Origin: Amycolatopsis marina
GTDB taxonomy: Bacteria; Actinomycetota; Actinomycetes; Mycobacteriales; Pseudonocardiaceae
Direction of reading: 5' to 3'
Length of the DNA stretch: 64,000 nucleotides
NCBI RefSeq assembly: GCF_900111885.1
Contig: NZ_FOKG01000001.1
Coordinates: 1 to 64,000 of the forward strand
The position numbers were made by a program, and so were the translations under genes. This document shows positions 25,869 to 34,796 of the stretch, one piece after another. Each line of letters begins with the position of its first letter. Positions within the stretch are counted from its first letter, which is position 1. The notes below the pieces were generated by a model that was given only the letters and a program-made list of their open reading frames with translations, made no database searches and was not told where the DNA came from.

Positions 25869-26243
25869 GACGGTCCCTCCGTGCCAAGTCGCGGACCGAC
25901 AGATGAGCTCGCCCAGGTGCTCACTTGCCATGCCCCATAGTTACGTGCTTTCCCACACCGTGCCGCCGTCCGAGCGACATTGCAGCGAGTTACTCGACAG
26001 CGTGATTAATCTCCGAGTAGGATTATTACTAGCGGGTACTCGGGCTTCTGCGCAAATTATGCGGAAGTGACGAAGGGCACCCGCTCAGGCGCAAGACTGG
26101 GGAGGACAAGAAATGGCACACCGCTGGCCACCGGCCGTTACACACAGTGTCGAAACAGACACCAGCCGTACAGCTGCGGCCGAAGTGAGCAGGTGATTCG
26201 CATGGCCGTGCGACTGGAGGTCGGCACCCCCGCACCCGCCGGA
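25869..26243. other. Intergenic region between DUF397 gene and methyltransferase
   Basis: 375 nt with lower GC than its neighbours (for example the A/T-rich part at 25985-26050). Short possible ORFs lack coding bias. It must hold the DUF397 gene promoter. I see no RNA gene, repeat or clear terminator. Confidence 0.45.
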
Positions 26244-27095
26244 TCACTCCTTGAGAGCGACCCCGCCGAGCACGCAAGCAGCGGCAGGGTTGTCCGCAAG
26301 CAGCGGGGCCGCCTGGGATTCAGCCTCGTGAGGACGCCACTCGGGCACCCAGGTCACGCCGGGATCGACGAGGCCGAAATCGCCGAAGAACGACGTGAAG
26401 CCGCGACGCGTGCGCAGGCAGCCCGGCGTGCTCGACCGCCTGTACTGCTCGACGACCAGTTCCAGCTGGGACTTCTGTTCCCCGGGAACCCCGTCGTCCG
26501 AGGCGTGTGACAACACGAGGTAGGAGCCTGGGGGCAGCAGGTCCCGATAGTGCGCGACGGCATCGCCGGCCTGCTCCTCGTCCGACACGAAGTGCAGTAC
26601 CGCCACCATCAGCAGGCCGACCGGCTGCTCCGGATCGAGCAGCCCGGTAGCCGCGGCCCTCGACCAGGTGTTCTGCACATCGAGCAGGTCACCCCGCAGC
26701 ACCGCGTGCCGTTCCGGATCCCCGTGGGAATCCAGCAGCATCTCCGAATGCGCCACGGCAACTGGTTCGTTGTCGACATAGACACAGCGGCTCCAGGGAT
26801 CCAGCTTCTCCGCGACCTCGTGCACATTGCCCACCGTCGGCACGCCCGAACCTATGTCGAGGAACTGGGTGATGCCCTGACGGACGCAGTAGCGCACCGC
26901 CCTGCCGAGAAAGTCGCGGTTGGCGCGGGCCATCGTCCTGGCCATCGGCACCTTCGAGATCGCCAGCTCGCCGAACTGGCGATCGATCGCCCAGTTCGCG
27001 GTGCCGCCGAGCAGGTAGTCATACACCCGTGCGGCGTTGGGCCGCTCCAGGTCGATGTCCTTGGGTGTGAACTTCGGCTCGACCCCTTCGCCCAC
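26244..27095 (-). CDS. SAM-dependent methyltransferase (Methyltransf_19-like)
   Basis: 283 aa. Matches the actinobacterial S-adenosyl methyltransferase family with N-terminal 'RPNAARVYDYLLGGTANWAIDR', the SAM loop 'FLDIGSGVPTVGNVHEVA', 'VYVDNEPVAVAHSE' and 'VGLLMVAVLHFVSD'. Members are common near XRE/DUF397 genes in Streptomyces and relatives. The substrate is not known. GTG 27095. Located between the DUF397 and XRE genes on the same strand. Confidence 0.88.
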   Translation of the reverse strand: MGEGVEPKFTPKDIDLERPNAARVYDYLLGGTANWAIDRQFGELAISKVPMARTMARANRDFLGRAVRYCVRQGITQFLDIGSGVPTVGNVHEVAEKLDPWSRCVYVDNEPVAVAHSEMLLDSHGDPERHAVLRGDLLDVQNTWSRAAATGLLDPEQPVGLLMVAVLHFVSDEEQAGDAVAHYRDLLPPGSYLVLSHASDDGVPGEQKSQLELVVEQYRRSSTPGCLRTRRGFTSFFGDFGLVDPGVTWVPEWRPHEAESQAAPLLADNPAAACVLGGVALKE

Positions 27096-27172
27096 GCGAC
27101 AATCCCCTCCGAAAGCCTGAAAAAGCTTGCTGTGACGCGGCCCACCTCAGACTACTGCAGCGAAGGCGGGGT

Positions 27173-28030
27173 TCAGATAGTCATCTGCGAGCGGTACAAC
27201 TCGGCGAGCTCTTTGAGGAACTGCCGGGTGTCGTGGCGCTCCAGCGCCGCACCGCGCAGCCGGTCCCAAGAGTCGACGAAGATCTGGAAGTCCTTCACGT
27301 CGTCGAGGTAGAGCCCGCCCGCCGAGTGCTCGATATAGGCGAAGTCCCTGGTGCGATCGGGAAAGCGCATGATCGTGAAGTCGTTCGGGACCGAGGCCAG
27401 CCGGGCGTCGAAGGGCAGTACGTGGATGTAGACCCGGTCCCGCCTGTCCAACTCGAGCAGATGCTCCATCTGGTCGAGCATCACCGCGGGCGCGTGCCCG
27501 CCCGGCGCCCGCCGCAGTGCCGACTCGCTCATGATGAACCGGTAGTACGGGGGCTGCTGCTGGTCGAAAACCGCCTTGCGGTCCAACCGGTTGCGGACGA
27601 GCGAGGTCACGTCGGTCGCCCCGAACTCGGTGAACTGCTTGAGCATGTAGTGCTCGGACTGCAACGGTCCCGGAATCCGCTCCCCGTGCCAGGTCATGAT
27701 CTCCGCGGCGGCCGGTTCGAGGTCGGTGAAGGTGCGGAACCAGTGCGGTACTACCGATCGGTAACCGGACCAATGTCCACGCTGGCCCGCGGCGGCCCTG
27801 GCCAGCCCCATCAACGTGTCGGCCTCGTCGCCGTCGATCCCGAAGGCGTCGAGCATGGCCCTGACGTCGCCCAGCTTGACACCAACGGCGCCGGATTCGA
27901 TCTTGTTGACCTTGCCCTGGGTGCAGCCCAGCACCTCCGCGACCTGCTGTTGCGTCATCCCGGAGGCGTTGCGCGCATGCCGCAGCTCGTTCCCGAGCTG
28001 CTTGCGACGCGAGGTCACCGTGCTGGCCAT
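27173..28030 (-). CDS. Scr1-family XRE transcriptional regulator (HTH + DUF5753)
   Basis: 285 aa from ATG 28030. N-terminal HTH_31 ('RHARNASGMTQQQVAEVLGCTQGKVNKIE', shown here in two parts: 'RHARNASGMTQQQVAEV' and 'LGCTQGKVNKIE', residues 18-47). From about 95 it is the DUF5753 effector domain: 'IMTWHGERIPGPLQSEHYM', 'SLVRNRLDRKAVF', 'VHVLPF'-type 'VYIHVLPFDARL'. Such regulators pair with small DUF397 proteins. With the methyltransferase and DUF397 genes downstream it forms a three-gene regulatory group, although spacing suggests separate promoters. Confidence 0.9.
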   Translation of the reverse strand: MASTVTSRRKQLGNELRHARNASGMTQQQVAEVLGCTQGKVNKIESGAVGVKLGDVRAMLDAFGIDGDEADTLMGLARAAAGQRGHWSGYRSVVPHWFRTFTDLEPAAAEIMTWHGERIPGPLQSEHYMLKQFTEFGATDVTSLVRNRLDRKAVFDQQQPPYYRFIMSESALRRAPGGHAPAVMLDQMEHLLELDRRDRVYIHVLPFDARLASVPNDFTIMRFPDRTRDFAYIEHSAGGLYLDDVKDFQIFVDSWDRLRGAALERHDTRQFLKELAELYRSQMTI

Positions 28031-28275
28031 CAGAGGCCGCCCACCAGCGCCACGACACCCCACTCCCGCACAACACGGATTAATACGAAAGCTCGACAGT
28101 ACCGCTTCGTGTCCCGCAATTCGAGCCCAGGTTGCCACCATGGTCCCTGGCGCGTCCACAATGGACCATCTGTCTCCTGTGGTCAAGCCCTTCGGCGAAG
28201 GTCGCACCAGGCGCCGGGGCGGCGATAGTGTGCAGTGAGTCGGGACATGCACGCGAGGAGAAGGTGACGCGATCA

Positions 28276-29715
28276 ATGACTGACAAGGCGAGCATCGGGG
28301 TGACCGGGCTGGCGGTGATGGGCCGCAACCTGGCCCGGAACCTGGCGCGGCACGGGCACACCGTGGCGCTGCACAACCGGTCCGAGCAGCGCACCCGGGA
28401 GCTGGTGGAACAGTTCGGCTCCGAAGGCGACTTCGTCCCGACCTACTCCGCGCAGGAGTTCGTCGACGCGCTGGCCCGTCCCCGGCAGATCGTGATCATG
28501 GTCAAGGCCGGTGCGCCGACCGACGCCGTGATCGAGGAGTTCGCCCCGCTGCTGGAGGCTGGCGACGTCATTGTGGACGCGGGGAACGCACACTTCGCCG
28601 ACACCCGGCGCAGGGAGGCGGACCTGCGGGAACGCGGCCTGCACTTCGTCGGCACCGGGGTGTCCGGCGGCGAGGAGGGGGCCTTGCACGGCCCGAGCAT
28701 CATGCCCGGCGGTTCGGTCGAGTCCTACCAGTCGCTCGGCCCGCTGCTGGAGGACATCTCCGCGAAGGTCGACGGCGTGCCGTGCTGCGCGCACATCGGG
28801 CCGGACGGGGCCGGCCACTTCGTAAAGATGGTGCACAACGGCATCGAGTACGCGGACATGCAGCTGATCGCCGAGTCCTTCGACCTGCTGCGCGGCGCGC
28901 TGGGATACGAGCCCGCGCAGATCGCCGAGGTGTTCCGCACCTGGAACACCGGCAGGCTGGACTCCTACCTGATCGAGATCACCGAGCAGGTCCTCGCGCA
29001 CACCGACGCGGCGACCGGCAAGCCGTTCGTCGACGTCGTCGCCGACGAGGCCGAGCAGAAGGGCACCGGACGCTGGACCGTGCAGATCGGGCTGGATCTC
29101 GGCGTGCCGATCACCGGGATTGCGGAGGCCACCTTCGCCCGTTCGCTGTCCGGACACACGGACCTGCGTTCCGCGGCCCGCGGCCTGGCGGGGCCGTCCA
29201 GGACTCCGCTCAGCGGGGCCGAGGCTGAGCGGTTCGCCGACGACGTCGAGCAGGCGCTGTACGCGTCGAAGGTCGTGGCATACGCGCAGGGGTTCAACAT
29301 GATCCAGGCGGGCAGCGCGGAGTACGGCTGGAACATCGACCTCGGCGCCGTCGCGTCGATCTGGCGCGACGGCTGCATCATCAGGGCGAAGTTCCTGGAT
29401 GACATCCGCAGTGCCTACGAGGCAGAACCGGGCCTGCCGACGCTGCTGACCAGCGGTGAGTTCCGCAAGGCCGTGGAGAACGGGCAGGACGCATGGCGCT
29501 CGGTGATCGCGACGGGCGTGCGGCTGGGCATCCCGACGCCCGGTTTCGCAACCGCGCTGGCGTACTACGACGCACTGCGCGCCGACCGTCTGCCCGCCGC
29601 GCTGGTGCAGGGGCAGCGCGACTACTTCGGCGCGCACACCTACCGCCGAGTCGACCGCGACGGTTCGTTCCACACCTCCTGGGCAGCGGACGGCCGCCCC
29701 GAGGCAGAGGCCTGA
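28276..29715 (+). CDS. gnd: 6-phosphogluconate dehydrogenase, decarboxylating
   Basis: 479 aa, the long (about 470 aa) dimeric form. NADP-binding 'GVTGLAVMGRNLARNLA' with 'HNRSEQRTREL'; active site 'DGAGHFVKMVHNGIEYADM' (catalytic Lys and substrate-binding His/Asn) and 'ADEAEQKGTGRWTVQ'. The C-terminus 'GQRDYFGAHTYRRVDRDG' binds the partner subunit's substrate. Converts 6-phosphogluconate to ribulose 5-phosphate, CO2 and NADPH in the pentose phosphate pathway. ATG 28276 begins the family-matching part. Confidence 0.97.
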   Translation: MTDKASIGVTGLAVMGRNLARNLARHGHTVALHNRSEQRTRELVEQFGSEGDFVPTYSAQEFVDALARPRQIVIMVKAGAPTDAVIEEFAPLLEAGDVIVDAGNAHFADTRRREADLRERGLHFVGTGVSGGEEGALHGPSIMPGGSVESYQSLGPLLEDISAKVDGVPCCAHIGPDGAGHFVKMVHNGIEYADMQLIAESFDLLRGALGYEPAQIAEVFRTWNTGRLDSYLIEITEQVLAHTDAATGKPFVDVVADEAEQKGTGRWTVQIGLDLGVPITGIAEATFARSLSGHTDLRSAARGLAGPSRTPLSGAEAERFADDVEQALYASKVVAYAQGFNMIQAGSAEYGWNIDLGAVASIWRDGCIIRAKFLDDIRSAYEAEPGLPTLLTSGEFRKAVENGQDAWRSVIATGVRLGIPTPGFATALAYYDALRADRLPAALVQGQRDYFGAHTYRRVDRDGSFHTSWAADGRPEAEA

Positions 29716-29764
29716 GAACCCGCTGTGGCCACCTTGGTGAATCCAAGGTGGCCACAGCGGGTTC
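29716..29764. terminator. Bidirectional terminator, 22-bp perfect hairpin
   Basis: Arms 29716-29737 and 29743-29764 are perfect complements with a 5-nt loop (TGAAT), directly after the gnd stop and before the convergent protease gene stop (29773). It fits a transcription terminator working in both directions. Confidence 0.9.
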
Positions 29765-29772
29765 AGTGGATG

Positions 29773-30543
29773 TCAGGCGCTCGTGTGCTGGCTGATCCAG
29801 GAGGAGTAGGCCGGGACCGAGGTGTAGATCGACGGCCCGGTCGCGCAGGTCGAGTCACCGTTGCCGCTGCGACTGGTGACCCCGATCAGCTCCCACTTGC
29901 CGCCCGCCTCGACGATCTGCGGACCGCCGGAGTCGCCGTAGCAGGCACCGGAGTTCCCGCCGGGGTTGTCCGTGCAGAGTTCGAGGCTGCCGTCGATACC
30001 ACTGCACTCACCGGCGTCGACCACCTGCGTGTCCAGCTGCTGCAACTGAACCGGAGCACCGCAGCCACCCCGCGTCGGGCAGGTCTGCCCCCAGCCGATC
30101 AACCGGGACTTGGTGCCCGCTTCGGTGGCCGACCCGATCGGCACGGTCGCGGCCTGCACCGGCGAGGCGAGCTTGACCAGCGCGATGTCCGCGCCCGCGC
30201 TCTGTCCGTCGTAGTCCGGGTGCACAAGGATCTCGGTGGCCCGCGCTTCCTCGCCGCCCTGCGTCCGGTCGTTGCTGCCGATCCGGGCGGTGACCGAACT
30301 CGCCGACGTGCCCTCGACGCAGTGCGCGGCGGTGAGCACCCAGTCGGACTCGATGAGCGACCCGCCACAGAAGTGGTTACCTCCGTCCTGCAGCGAGACC
30401 ATGAACGAGTACTCCTGATCGGCGTCCGAACCGCCGACGATGTACGGCATGACGTCGGCGCTCGCCGACCCGGCCCCGACGATGCCGGCGAGAACGCACG
30501 CGGCGCTCGTCACCAGCCCCATGGCCAGAGAACGTGCCTTCAT
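29773..30543 (-). CDS. Secreted S1-family serine protease
   Basis: 256 aa. Signal peptide to about A29 ('AGSASA'), a short propeptide and mature N-terminus I-V-G-G at 35. Triad: H74 (T-A-A-H-C), D119 (A-D-I-A-L-V-K-L) and S205 (G-D-S-G-G-P). Six Cys in S1 positions can form disulphides. The primary-specificity position equivalent to chymotrypsin 189 is Gly199, not Asp, so trypsin-like Lys/Arg preference is not expected despite trypsin-like overall sequence. Secreted by the Sec pathway. Confidence 0.92.
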   Translation of the reverse strand: MKARSLAMGLVTSAACVLAGIVGAGSASADVMPYIVGGSDADQEYSFMVSLQDGGNHFCGGSLIESDWVLTAAHCVEGTSASSVTARIGSNDRTQGGEEARATEILVHPDYDGQSAGADIALVKLASPVQAATVPIGSATEAGTKSRLIGWGQTCPTRGGCGAPVQLQQLDTQVVDAGECSGIDGSLELCTDNPGGNSGACYGDSGGPQIVEAGGKWELIGVTSRSGNGDSTCATGPSIYTSVPAYSSWISQHTSA

Positions 30544-30807
30544 GTCTGCCTTCCTTCCTGATCACTGTCGCCCTCTCCCCGCGGAGGGACTAACGGAAGG
30601 TAAGCAAGATCGGTGAATCGGTAACACCCGCCGAAAGTTCCGAGTAACACTTAGGAGTGGATCGGGCTCCATTTTGGTCACGATAGGTGGAAATGTCCGA
30701 AAGGACCTTCCACGAAGGAGTTACGCAGAACTTACGTGCGGTGTGCCCCGACGGTGGCTACGTTGATCAGCGGGAGTTTCAGCTCATCGGGACGGGGGAC
30801 GCAGGTG

Positions 30808-32172
30808 GTGCCGCACACTACCTCCGGCCTGCACAGACTGCTGCCGACCTGGCGGCATCCTGCGCAGGTCGTGGTGACCGCGTTCGCGCTGGCGATCCTC
30901 GCCGGGACCGGGCTGCTGATGCTGCCCGTCTCCAGCGCGTCGGGCGACGTGACGGGCATCGTGCCCGCACTGTTCACCGCGACCTCGGCCGTGTGCGTCA
31001 CCGGGCTGATCGTGGTGGACACACCGCTCTACTGGTCCACCTTCGGCGAGGTGGTGATCCTCGGGCTGATCCAGATCGGCGGCCTCGGGATCATGACCCT
31101 CGCCTCGCTGCTCGGCATGCTCATCTCCCGGCGCATCGGGCTCAAGATGCAGCTGAACGCCCAGGCCGAAACCAAGACCCTCGGCCTCGGCGACGTCCGC
31201 AAGGTCGTGTCCGGAGTCGTCCGGGTGAGCCTGATCTTCGAGGTCGTCACCGCCGTGTTCCTCACCGTGCGGTTCGCCACCGGCTACGGCGAGGACTGGG
31301 GCAGGGCGGCCTACCACGGTGTCTTCCACGCCGTCTCGGCATTCAACAACGCCGGCTTCGCGCTGTACACCGACAGCCTGATGCGCTACGCCACCGACCC
31401 CTGGGTCTGCCTGCCCATCGCGTTGGCGGTTATCGCCGGGGGTCTGGGTTTCCCCGTCTGGTTCGAACTCTGGCGGCACCGCAGGCGCGGCCGCGGACGC
31501 TGGTCGCTGCACGCCAAGATCACCCTGTTGGCGACCGGCGCCCTGCTGGCCATCGGCACGTTCGCCGTCACCGTCGCGGAGTGGGGCAACCCGGAGACCC
31601 TCGGCCCGATGGGCGTGCCGGGCAAGCTGCTCGCGGGCTTCTTCCACGGCGTGATGCCCCGTACCGCGGGGTTCAACAGCCTGGACGTGGCGCAGATGGA
31701 GTCGGGCACCCTGCTGATCAACGACATCCTGATGTTCATCGGCGGCGGCAGCGCGGGCACCGCTGGCGGGATCAAGGTCACCACGTTCGCACTGCTCGGA
31801 TTCGTGATCCTCGCCGAGATCCGCGGCGAACCCTCGGTGCACGTCATGGGCCGCAAACTCACGCCGAGCACCCAGCGACAGGCGTTGACCGTGGCCCTGC
31901 TGAGCGTCGGCGCGGTGATGAGCGGAACGCTGATCCTGCTCACCCTGACCCCGTTCCGGATCGAGCAGGTGCTGTTCGAGACCATCTCGGCGTTCGGCAC
32001 GGTCGGCCTGTCCACGGGCATTACCGCCGACATCCCACCGGCAGGGCACCTGGTGCTGGTCGCCCTGATGTTCATCGGGCGCCTCGGACCGATCACCCTC
32101 GCCTCGGCGCTCGCGCTCAAGAACCGTTCCCGCCGTTACGAACTACCGGAGGAGAGGCCGATCGTTGGCTAA
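30808..32172 (+). CDS. Potassium uptake transmembrane subunit (TrkH/KtrB type)
   Basis: About 454 aa from GTG 30808 (GTG 30805, or further upstream GTG 30736, are alternatives; GGGGGA at 30794-30799 favours the later ones). Four M1-P-M2-like repeats with selectivity filter segments 'TSAVCVTGL', 'SAFNNAGF', 'TAGFNSL' and 'FGTVGLSTG', the hallmark of Trk/Ktr channels. The Gly-rich 'IGGGSAGTAGGIKVTT' is the intramembrane gate loop. Moves K+ with the TrkA-type partner encoded next to it, whose start lies inside this gene's end. Confidence 0.92.
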   Translation: MPHTTSGLHRLLPTWRHPAQVVVTAFALAILAGTGLLMLPVSSASGDVTGIVPALFTATSAVCVTGLIVVDTPLYWSTFGEVVILGLIQIGGLGIMTLASLLGMLISRRIGLKMQLNAQAETKTLGLGDVRKVVSGVVRVSLIFEVVTAVFLTVRFATGYGEDWGRAAYHGVFHAVSAFNNAGFALYTDSLMRYATDPWVCLPIALAVIAGGLGFPVWFELWRHRRRGRGRWSLHAKITLLATGALLAIGTFAVTVAEWGNPETLGPMGVPGKLLAGFFHGVMPRTAGFNSLDVAQMESGTLLINDILMFIGGGSAGTAGGIKVTTFALLGFVILAEIRGEPSVHVMGRKLTPSTQRQALTVALLSVGAVMSGTLILLTLTPFRIEQVLFETISAFGTVGLSTGITADIPPAGHLVLVALMFIGRLGPITLASALALKNRSRRYELPEERPIVG

Positions 32173-32830
32173 CAAGAACCGCGCCGACCGTGTCGTCGTG
32201 ATCGGCCTCGGCCGGTTCGGCGGATCACTGGCCACCGAGCTGGCCAGGGGAGGCTGCGAGGTCCTCGGCCTCGACAGCCGCCCGCAGGTCGTGCAGCGCT
32301 ACGCGGACCGGCTCACCCATGCCGCCGTCGCCGACACCACCGACGACGAGGCGCTGACCCAGCTCGGAGTGCGGGAGTTCCAGCGCGCCGTCGTCGGGAT
32401 CGGCACCGACATCGAGGCGAGCATTCTCACCACATCGCTGCTCAGTGACTACGAGATCCCGACCATCTGGGCCAAAGCCGTGAACCGCCAGCACGCCCGC
32501 ATACTCGAGCGCGTCGGCGCACACCACGTGATCCTCCCCGAGTACGACATGGGGGAACGTGTGGCGCACCTGGTCACCGGACGGATGCTGGACTACATCG
32601 AGTTCGAGGACGGCTACACGATCGTCAAGACCGTGGCCCCCGAGGAGGCGATCGGCAAACCGCTGTCCGAGAGCGGTCTGCGGGTCAAGTACGGCGTCAC
32701 CGTGGTGGGCGTCAAGCCGCCGGGCGGGGAGTTCACCCACGCCGAGCCCACCACAGTGATCAACCGATCGGACATTCTGGTGGTGTCCGGCAAACGGCGG
32801 AACGTGGAATCCTTCGCCGACCGCACCTGA
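32165..32830 (+). CDS. Potassium uptake regulatory subunit (TrkA/KtrA type)
   Basis: 221 aa. RCK-N Rossmann domain 'VVVIGLGRFGGSLATELA' (G-x-G-x-x-G) with an NAD/ATP-binding acidic residue in 'VLGLDSRP', then RCK-C (about 135-221). Cytosolic gating ring for the adjacent TrkH-type channel. It starts with TTG at 32165, overlapping the channel gene by 8 nt, with GGAGAGG just before; the rare start may tune stoichiometry. Confidence 0.92.
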   Translation: MANKNRADRVVVIGLGRFGGSLATELARGGCEVLGLDSRPQVVQRYADRLTHAAVADTTDDEALTQLGVREFQRAVVGIGTDIEASILTTSLLSDYEIPTIWAKAVNRQHARILERVGAHHVILPEYDMGERVAHLVTGRMLDYIEFEDGYTIVKTVAPEEAIGKPLSESGLRVKYGVTVVGVKPPGGEFTHAEPTTVINRSDILVVSGKRRNVESFADRT

Positions 32831-32874
32831 CGGTTCCAGTCAGCTGCAAGAAGGTCAGGGCCAGGTTGCCCGGG

Positions 32875-33306
32875 TCAGGCTTCGGCAAGTGCTGCCACGA
32901 GCGCGGTGACCACGCCCTGCCAGTGCCCGCGCTGCTGCTCCCGTTCGGCGGCACTCGCCAGCCGCTCCTGATGGACCCCCAGTCTGGCGCGTCCCTCGCC
33001 AGCGGACGTCACCGTCAACTGCAGCGTCGTGTCGTGCGTCCAGTCGGACGGCTGCCAGGTGAGCCGGAGCCGGTCGAGTTCGCGAAAGCTGCGCGTCTCA
33101 CCTCGCACACCGGCAGCGGTCTCGTAGCCCGCACCTGGTTCCCGTGGCACGGCGCCGCCCTCGCCCAACCAGATCGCGACACCGGCCGGAGACGTGATGA
33201 AGTTCCACACATCCTCGACCGGACGATCGATTGTCTTCGACACTCCGATCTGCCAGCCCGCGTCGCGGGTGCGCCCGACCTCGGACCCTTCCCACCCGGC
33301 GCTCAT
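32875..33306 (-). CDS. SRPBCC/AHSA1-family protein
   Basis: 143 aa. Activator-of-Hsp90-like SRPBCC fold: 'VSKTIDRPVEDVWNFITSP', 'RLRLTWQPSDWTHDTTLQL', 'ARLGVHQERLASAAERE', 'HWQGVVTALVAAL'. It binds hydrophobic small molecules in a helix-grip cavity; the ligand is unknown. ATG 33306 has a strong ribosome binding site (GGAGGTGA) and overlaps the stop of a 21-codon upstream ORF. Confidence 0.88.
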   Translation of the reverse strand: MSAGWEGSEVGRTRDAGWQIGVSKTIDRPVEDVWNFITSPAGVAIWLGEGGAVPREPGAGYETAAGVRGETRSFRELDRLRLTWQPSDWTHDTTLQLTVTSAGEGRARLGVHQERLASAAEREQQRGHWQGVVTALVAALAEA

Positions 33307-33368
33307 GCCGTCACCTCCGTGGACGACTGGACGAGCCCATCGGGACGGAGCAGCGACTTGTTCGTCAT
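33303..33368 (-). other. 21-codon upstream ORF coupled to SRPBCC gene
   Basis: ATG 33368 to TGA 33303, overlapping the SRPBCC start as ATGA. Its peptide starts M-T-N-K-S-L-L-R-P-D-G-L. This resembles the beginning of actinobacterial SRPBCC proteins that carry an N-terminal DUF4287-like helical domain (family knowledge from memory). It could be a leader peptide or the remnant of a lost N-terminal domain. Coding status uncertain. Confidence 0.35.
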
Positions 33369-33427
33369 GTGTTCCAGTTTGCCGCAGACCAGGTCAACAG
33401 CAGCAGGATTTCGCGCTGTTGGTCCGG

Positions 33428-34630
33428 TCAGCTGTCGTCCTTGCGGGGAGTGCCGGTCGGCAGGTTGTCCGGCGGCTCGACGCGCAGTGCCTTGGCCACG
33501 GGAACGTCGGTCGAGGAGTGCAGCACGATCGAGATGGCGATCGTCACCGCGACGAGGTCGAACACCACCTCGTTGCCGGGGATGCCGGACTGCAGCACCA
33601 GCAGTCCGTACACCACCGAGGCGAAGCCCTTCGGTCCGAACCAGGCCGCGGTGAGCCGTTCCGCCCTGGACAGCAGCGGCGTCTTCGCCAGCGAGAGCAG
33701 CATCGCGGCCGGGCGGACCAGCACGATCGCGATCACCGCGAAGGCCCACTCGCCGACGCCGAGATGGGACAGCCGCTCCGGGGTGATCAGCGCGCCGAAC
33801 ACCAGTAGTGCGGCGAACTTGGTCACCTCGGACAGCAGGTCCCCGAGCGGTTCGAAGTGTTCCGCCGCCACACGGTCCATTGTGGCCAGTGTGGAACCCG
33901 CGGCGAAGGCGGCCAGGTACGGGTTCGCGTGGGTGAGGTGGCAGGCGGCGTAGAGCACCACCGCGATCGCCAGTGGGCCGAGCGCCTGCAGCCGGGGTTC
34001 GGCGGTGAAGACCCGCAGCTTCCAGGCGAGCACGACGAGGGCCGGAAGCACCACGCCGAGAACGAGTCCGAGCGCGAGTTCGCCCGCGATGACAGCCGGA
34101 TGCGTCGGTTCGTGTGCGACCGTCGCGAGGAAGATCAGCACGAACGGCAGCGCGAGGCCGTCGTTGAGTCCGGACTCGACATTGAGCAGCCTGCGCAGCC
34201 GCAGGGGAACGTCCTTGCGGCCCACGATCGCGGCGGCGAACACCGGGTCCGTCGGGGACAGCACGGCGCCGATCAGCAGCGCGGTAGGCCAGTCGAGTCC
34301 GGCGAGGAAGTGCGCGGGCACCGCGATTCCGAGCATCGTCAACGGCATGGCCAGTCCGAGCGCCCGGCCGGAGAGCCGCCAGTTCTCCCGCAGTGCCCGC
34401 ACATTGGCGCGCTGACCGTCGGTGAACAGGACGGTGAAGAGCGCGATGTCGGCCAGCGAACTGACCAGCGGATCCTGCGTGCCGATCTCGACGAGCCCGA
34501 ATCCACCCTGGCCGATGAGCGCACCGGCCAGGAGGAACAGCAGCGCCGTGGAGAGGATCGTGCGCGCGGCGACGCCGGAGAGCGACACGCTGACCATCAG
34601 CACGAACCCGAACGCCAGCACCAACTCCAC
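33428..34630 (-). CDS. Cation:proton antiporter (NhaP/CPA1 type)
   Basis: About 400 aa with 11-13 hydrophobic segments. CPA1-type core 'LSPTDPVFAAAIVGR' (the conserved N/T-D-P motif of the ion site), 'LNDGLALPFVLIFL', 'WFGPKGFASVVYGLLVL'. Exchanges Na+ or K+ for H+ across the membrane. GTG 34630 is chosen, with GGGGG 6-7 nt upstream and membrane-like sequence starting right after. Reading further upstream enters a repeat element and loses membrane character. Close to the K+ uptake genes, so both ion systems share the neighbourhood. Confidence 0.88.
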   Translation of the reverse strand: MELVLAFGFVLMVSVSLSGVAARTILSTALLFLLAGALIGQGGFGLVEIGTQDPLVSSLADIALFTVLFTDGQRANVRALRENWRLSGRALGLAMPLTMLGIAVPAHFLAGLDWPTALLIGAVLSPTDPVFAAAIVGRKDVPLRLRRLLNVESGLNDGLALPFVLIFLATVAHEPTHPAVIAGELALGLVLGVVLPALVVLAWKLRVFTAEPRLQALGPLAIAVVLYAACHLTHANPYLAAFAAGSTLATMDRVAAEHFEPLGDLLSEVTKFAALLVFGALITPERLSHLGVGEWAFAVIAIVLVRPAAMLLSLAKTPLLSRAERLTAAWFGPKGFASVVYGLLVLQSGIPGNEVVFDLVAVTIAISIVLHSSTDVPVAKALRVEPPDNLPTGTPRKDDS

Positions 34631-34712
34631 CAGCAACCCCCACTTCGCGACGCGAGAACACCTACCGGCTGAACAACGTACAGTCCCGCGCCCCCACCCG
34701 CCGCACAGAGAC

Positions 34713-34773
34713 GGAGGGTCTGCAAGTACTACCAAGCAAGATCAGCATCTACGCTGACCGCTACCAACCGCGC
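34713..34773 (-). repeat. Dispersed ~60-bp element, copy B (inverted)
   Basis: Reverse-oriented copy of the element at 21058-21118. With copy C it forms a large inverted repeat: 34713-34743 and 34825-34855 are complementary over 31 bp with one mismatch. It sits just upstream of the NhaP gene and could fold with copy C in RNA or as cruciform DNA. Confidence 0.85.
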
Positions 34774-34796
34774 CGCTCCGGGCGGGCGACGACCTG

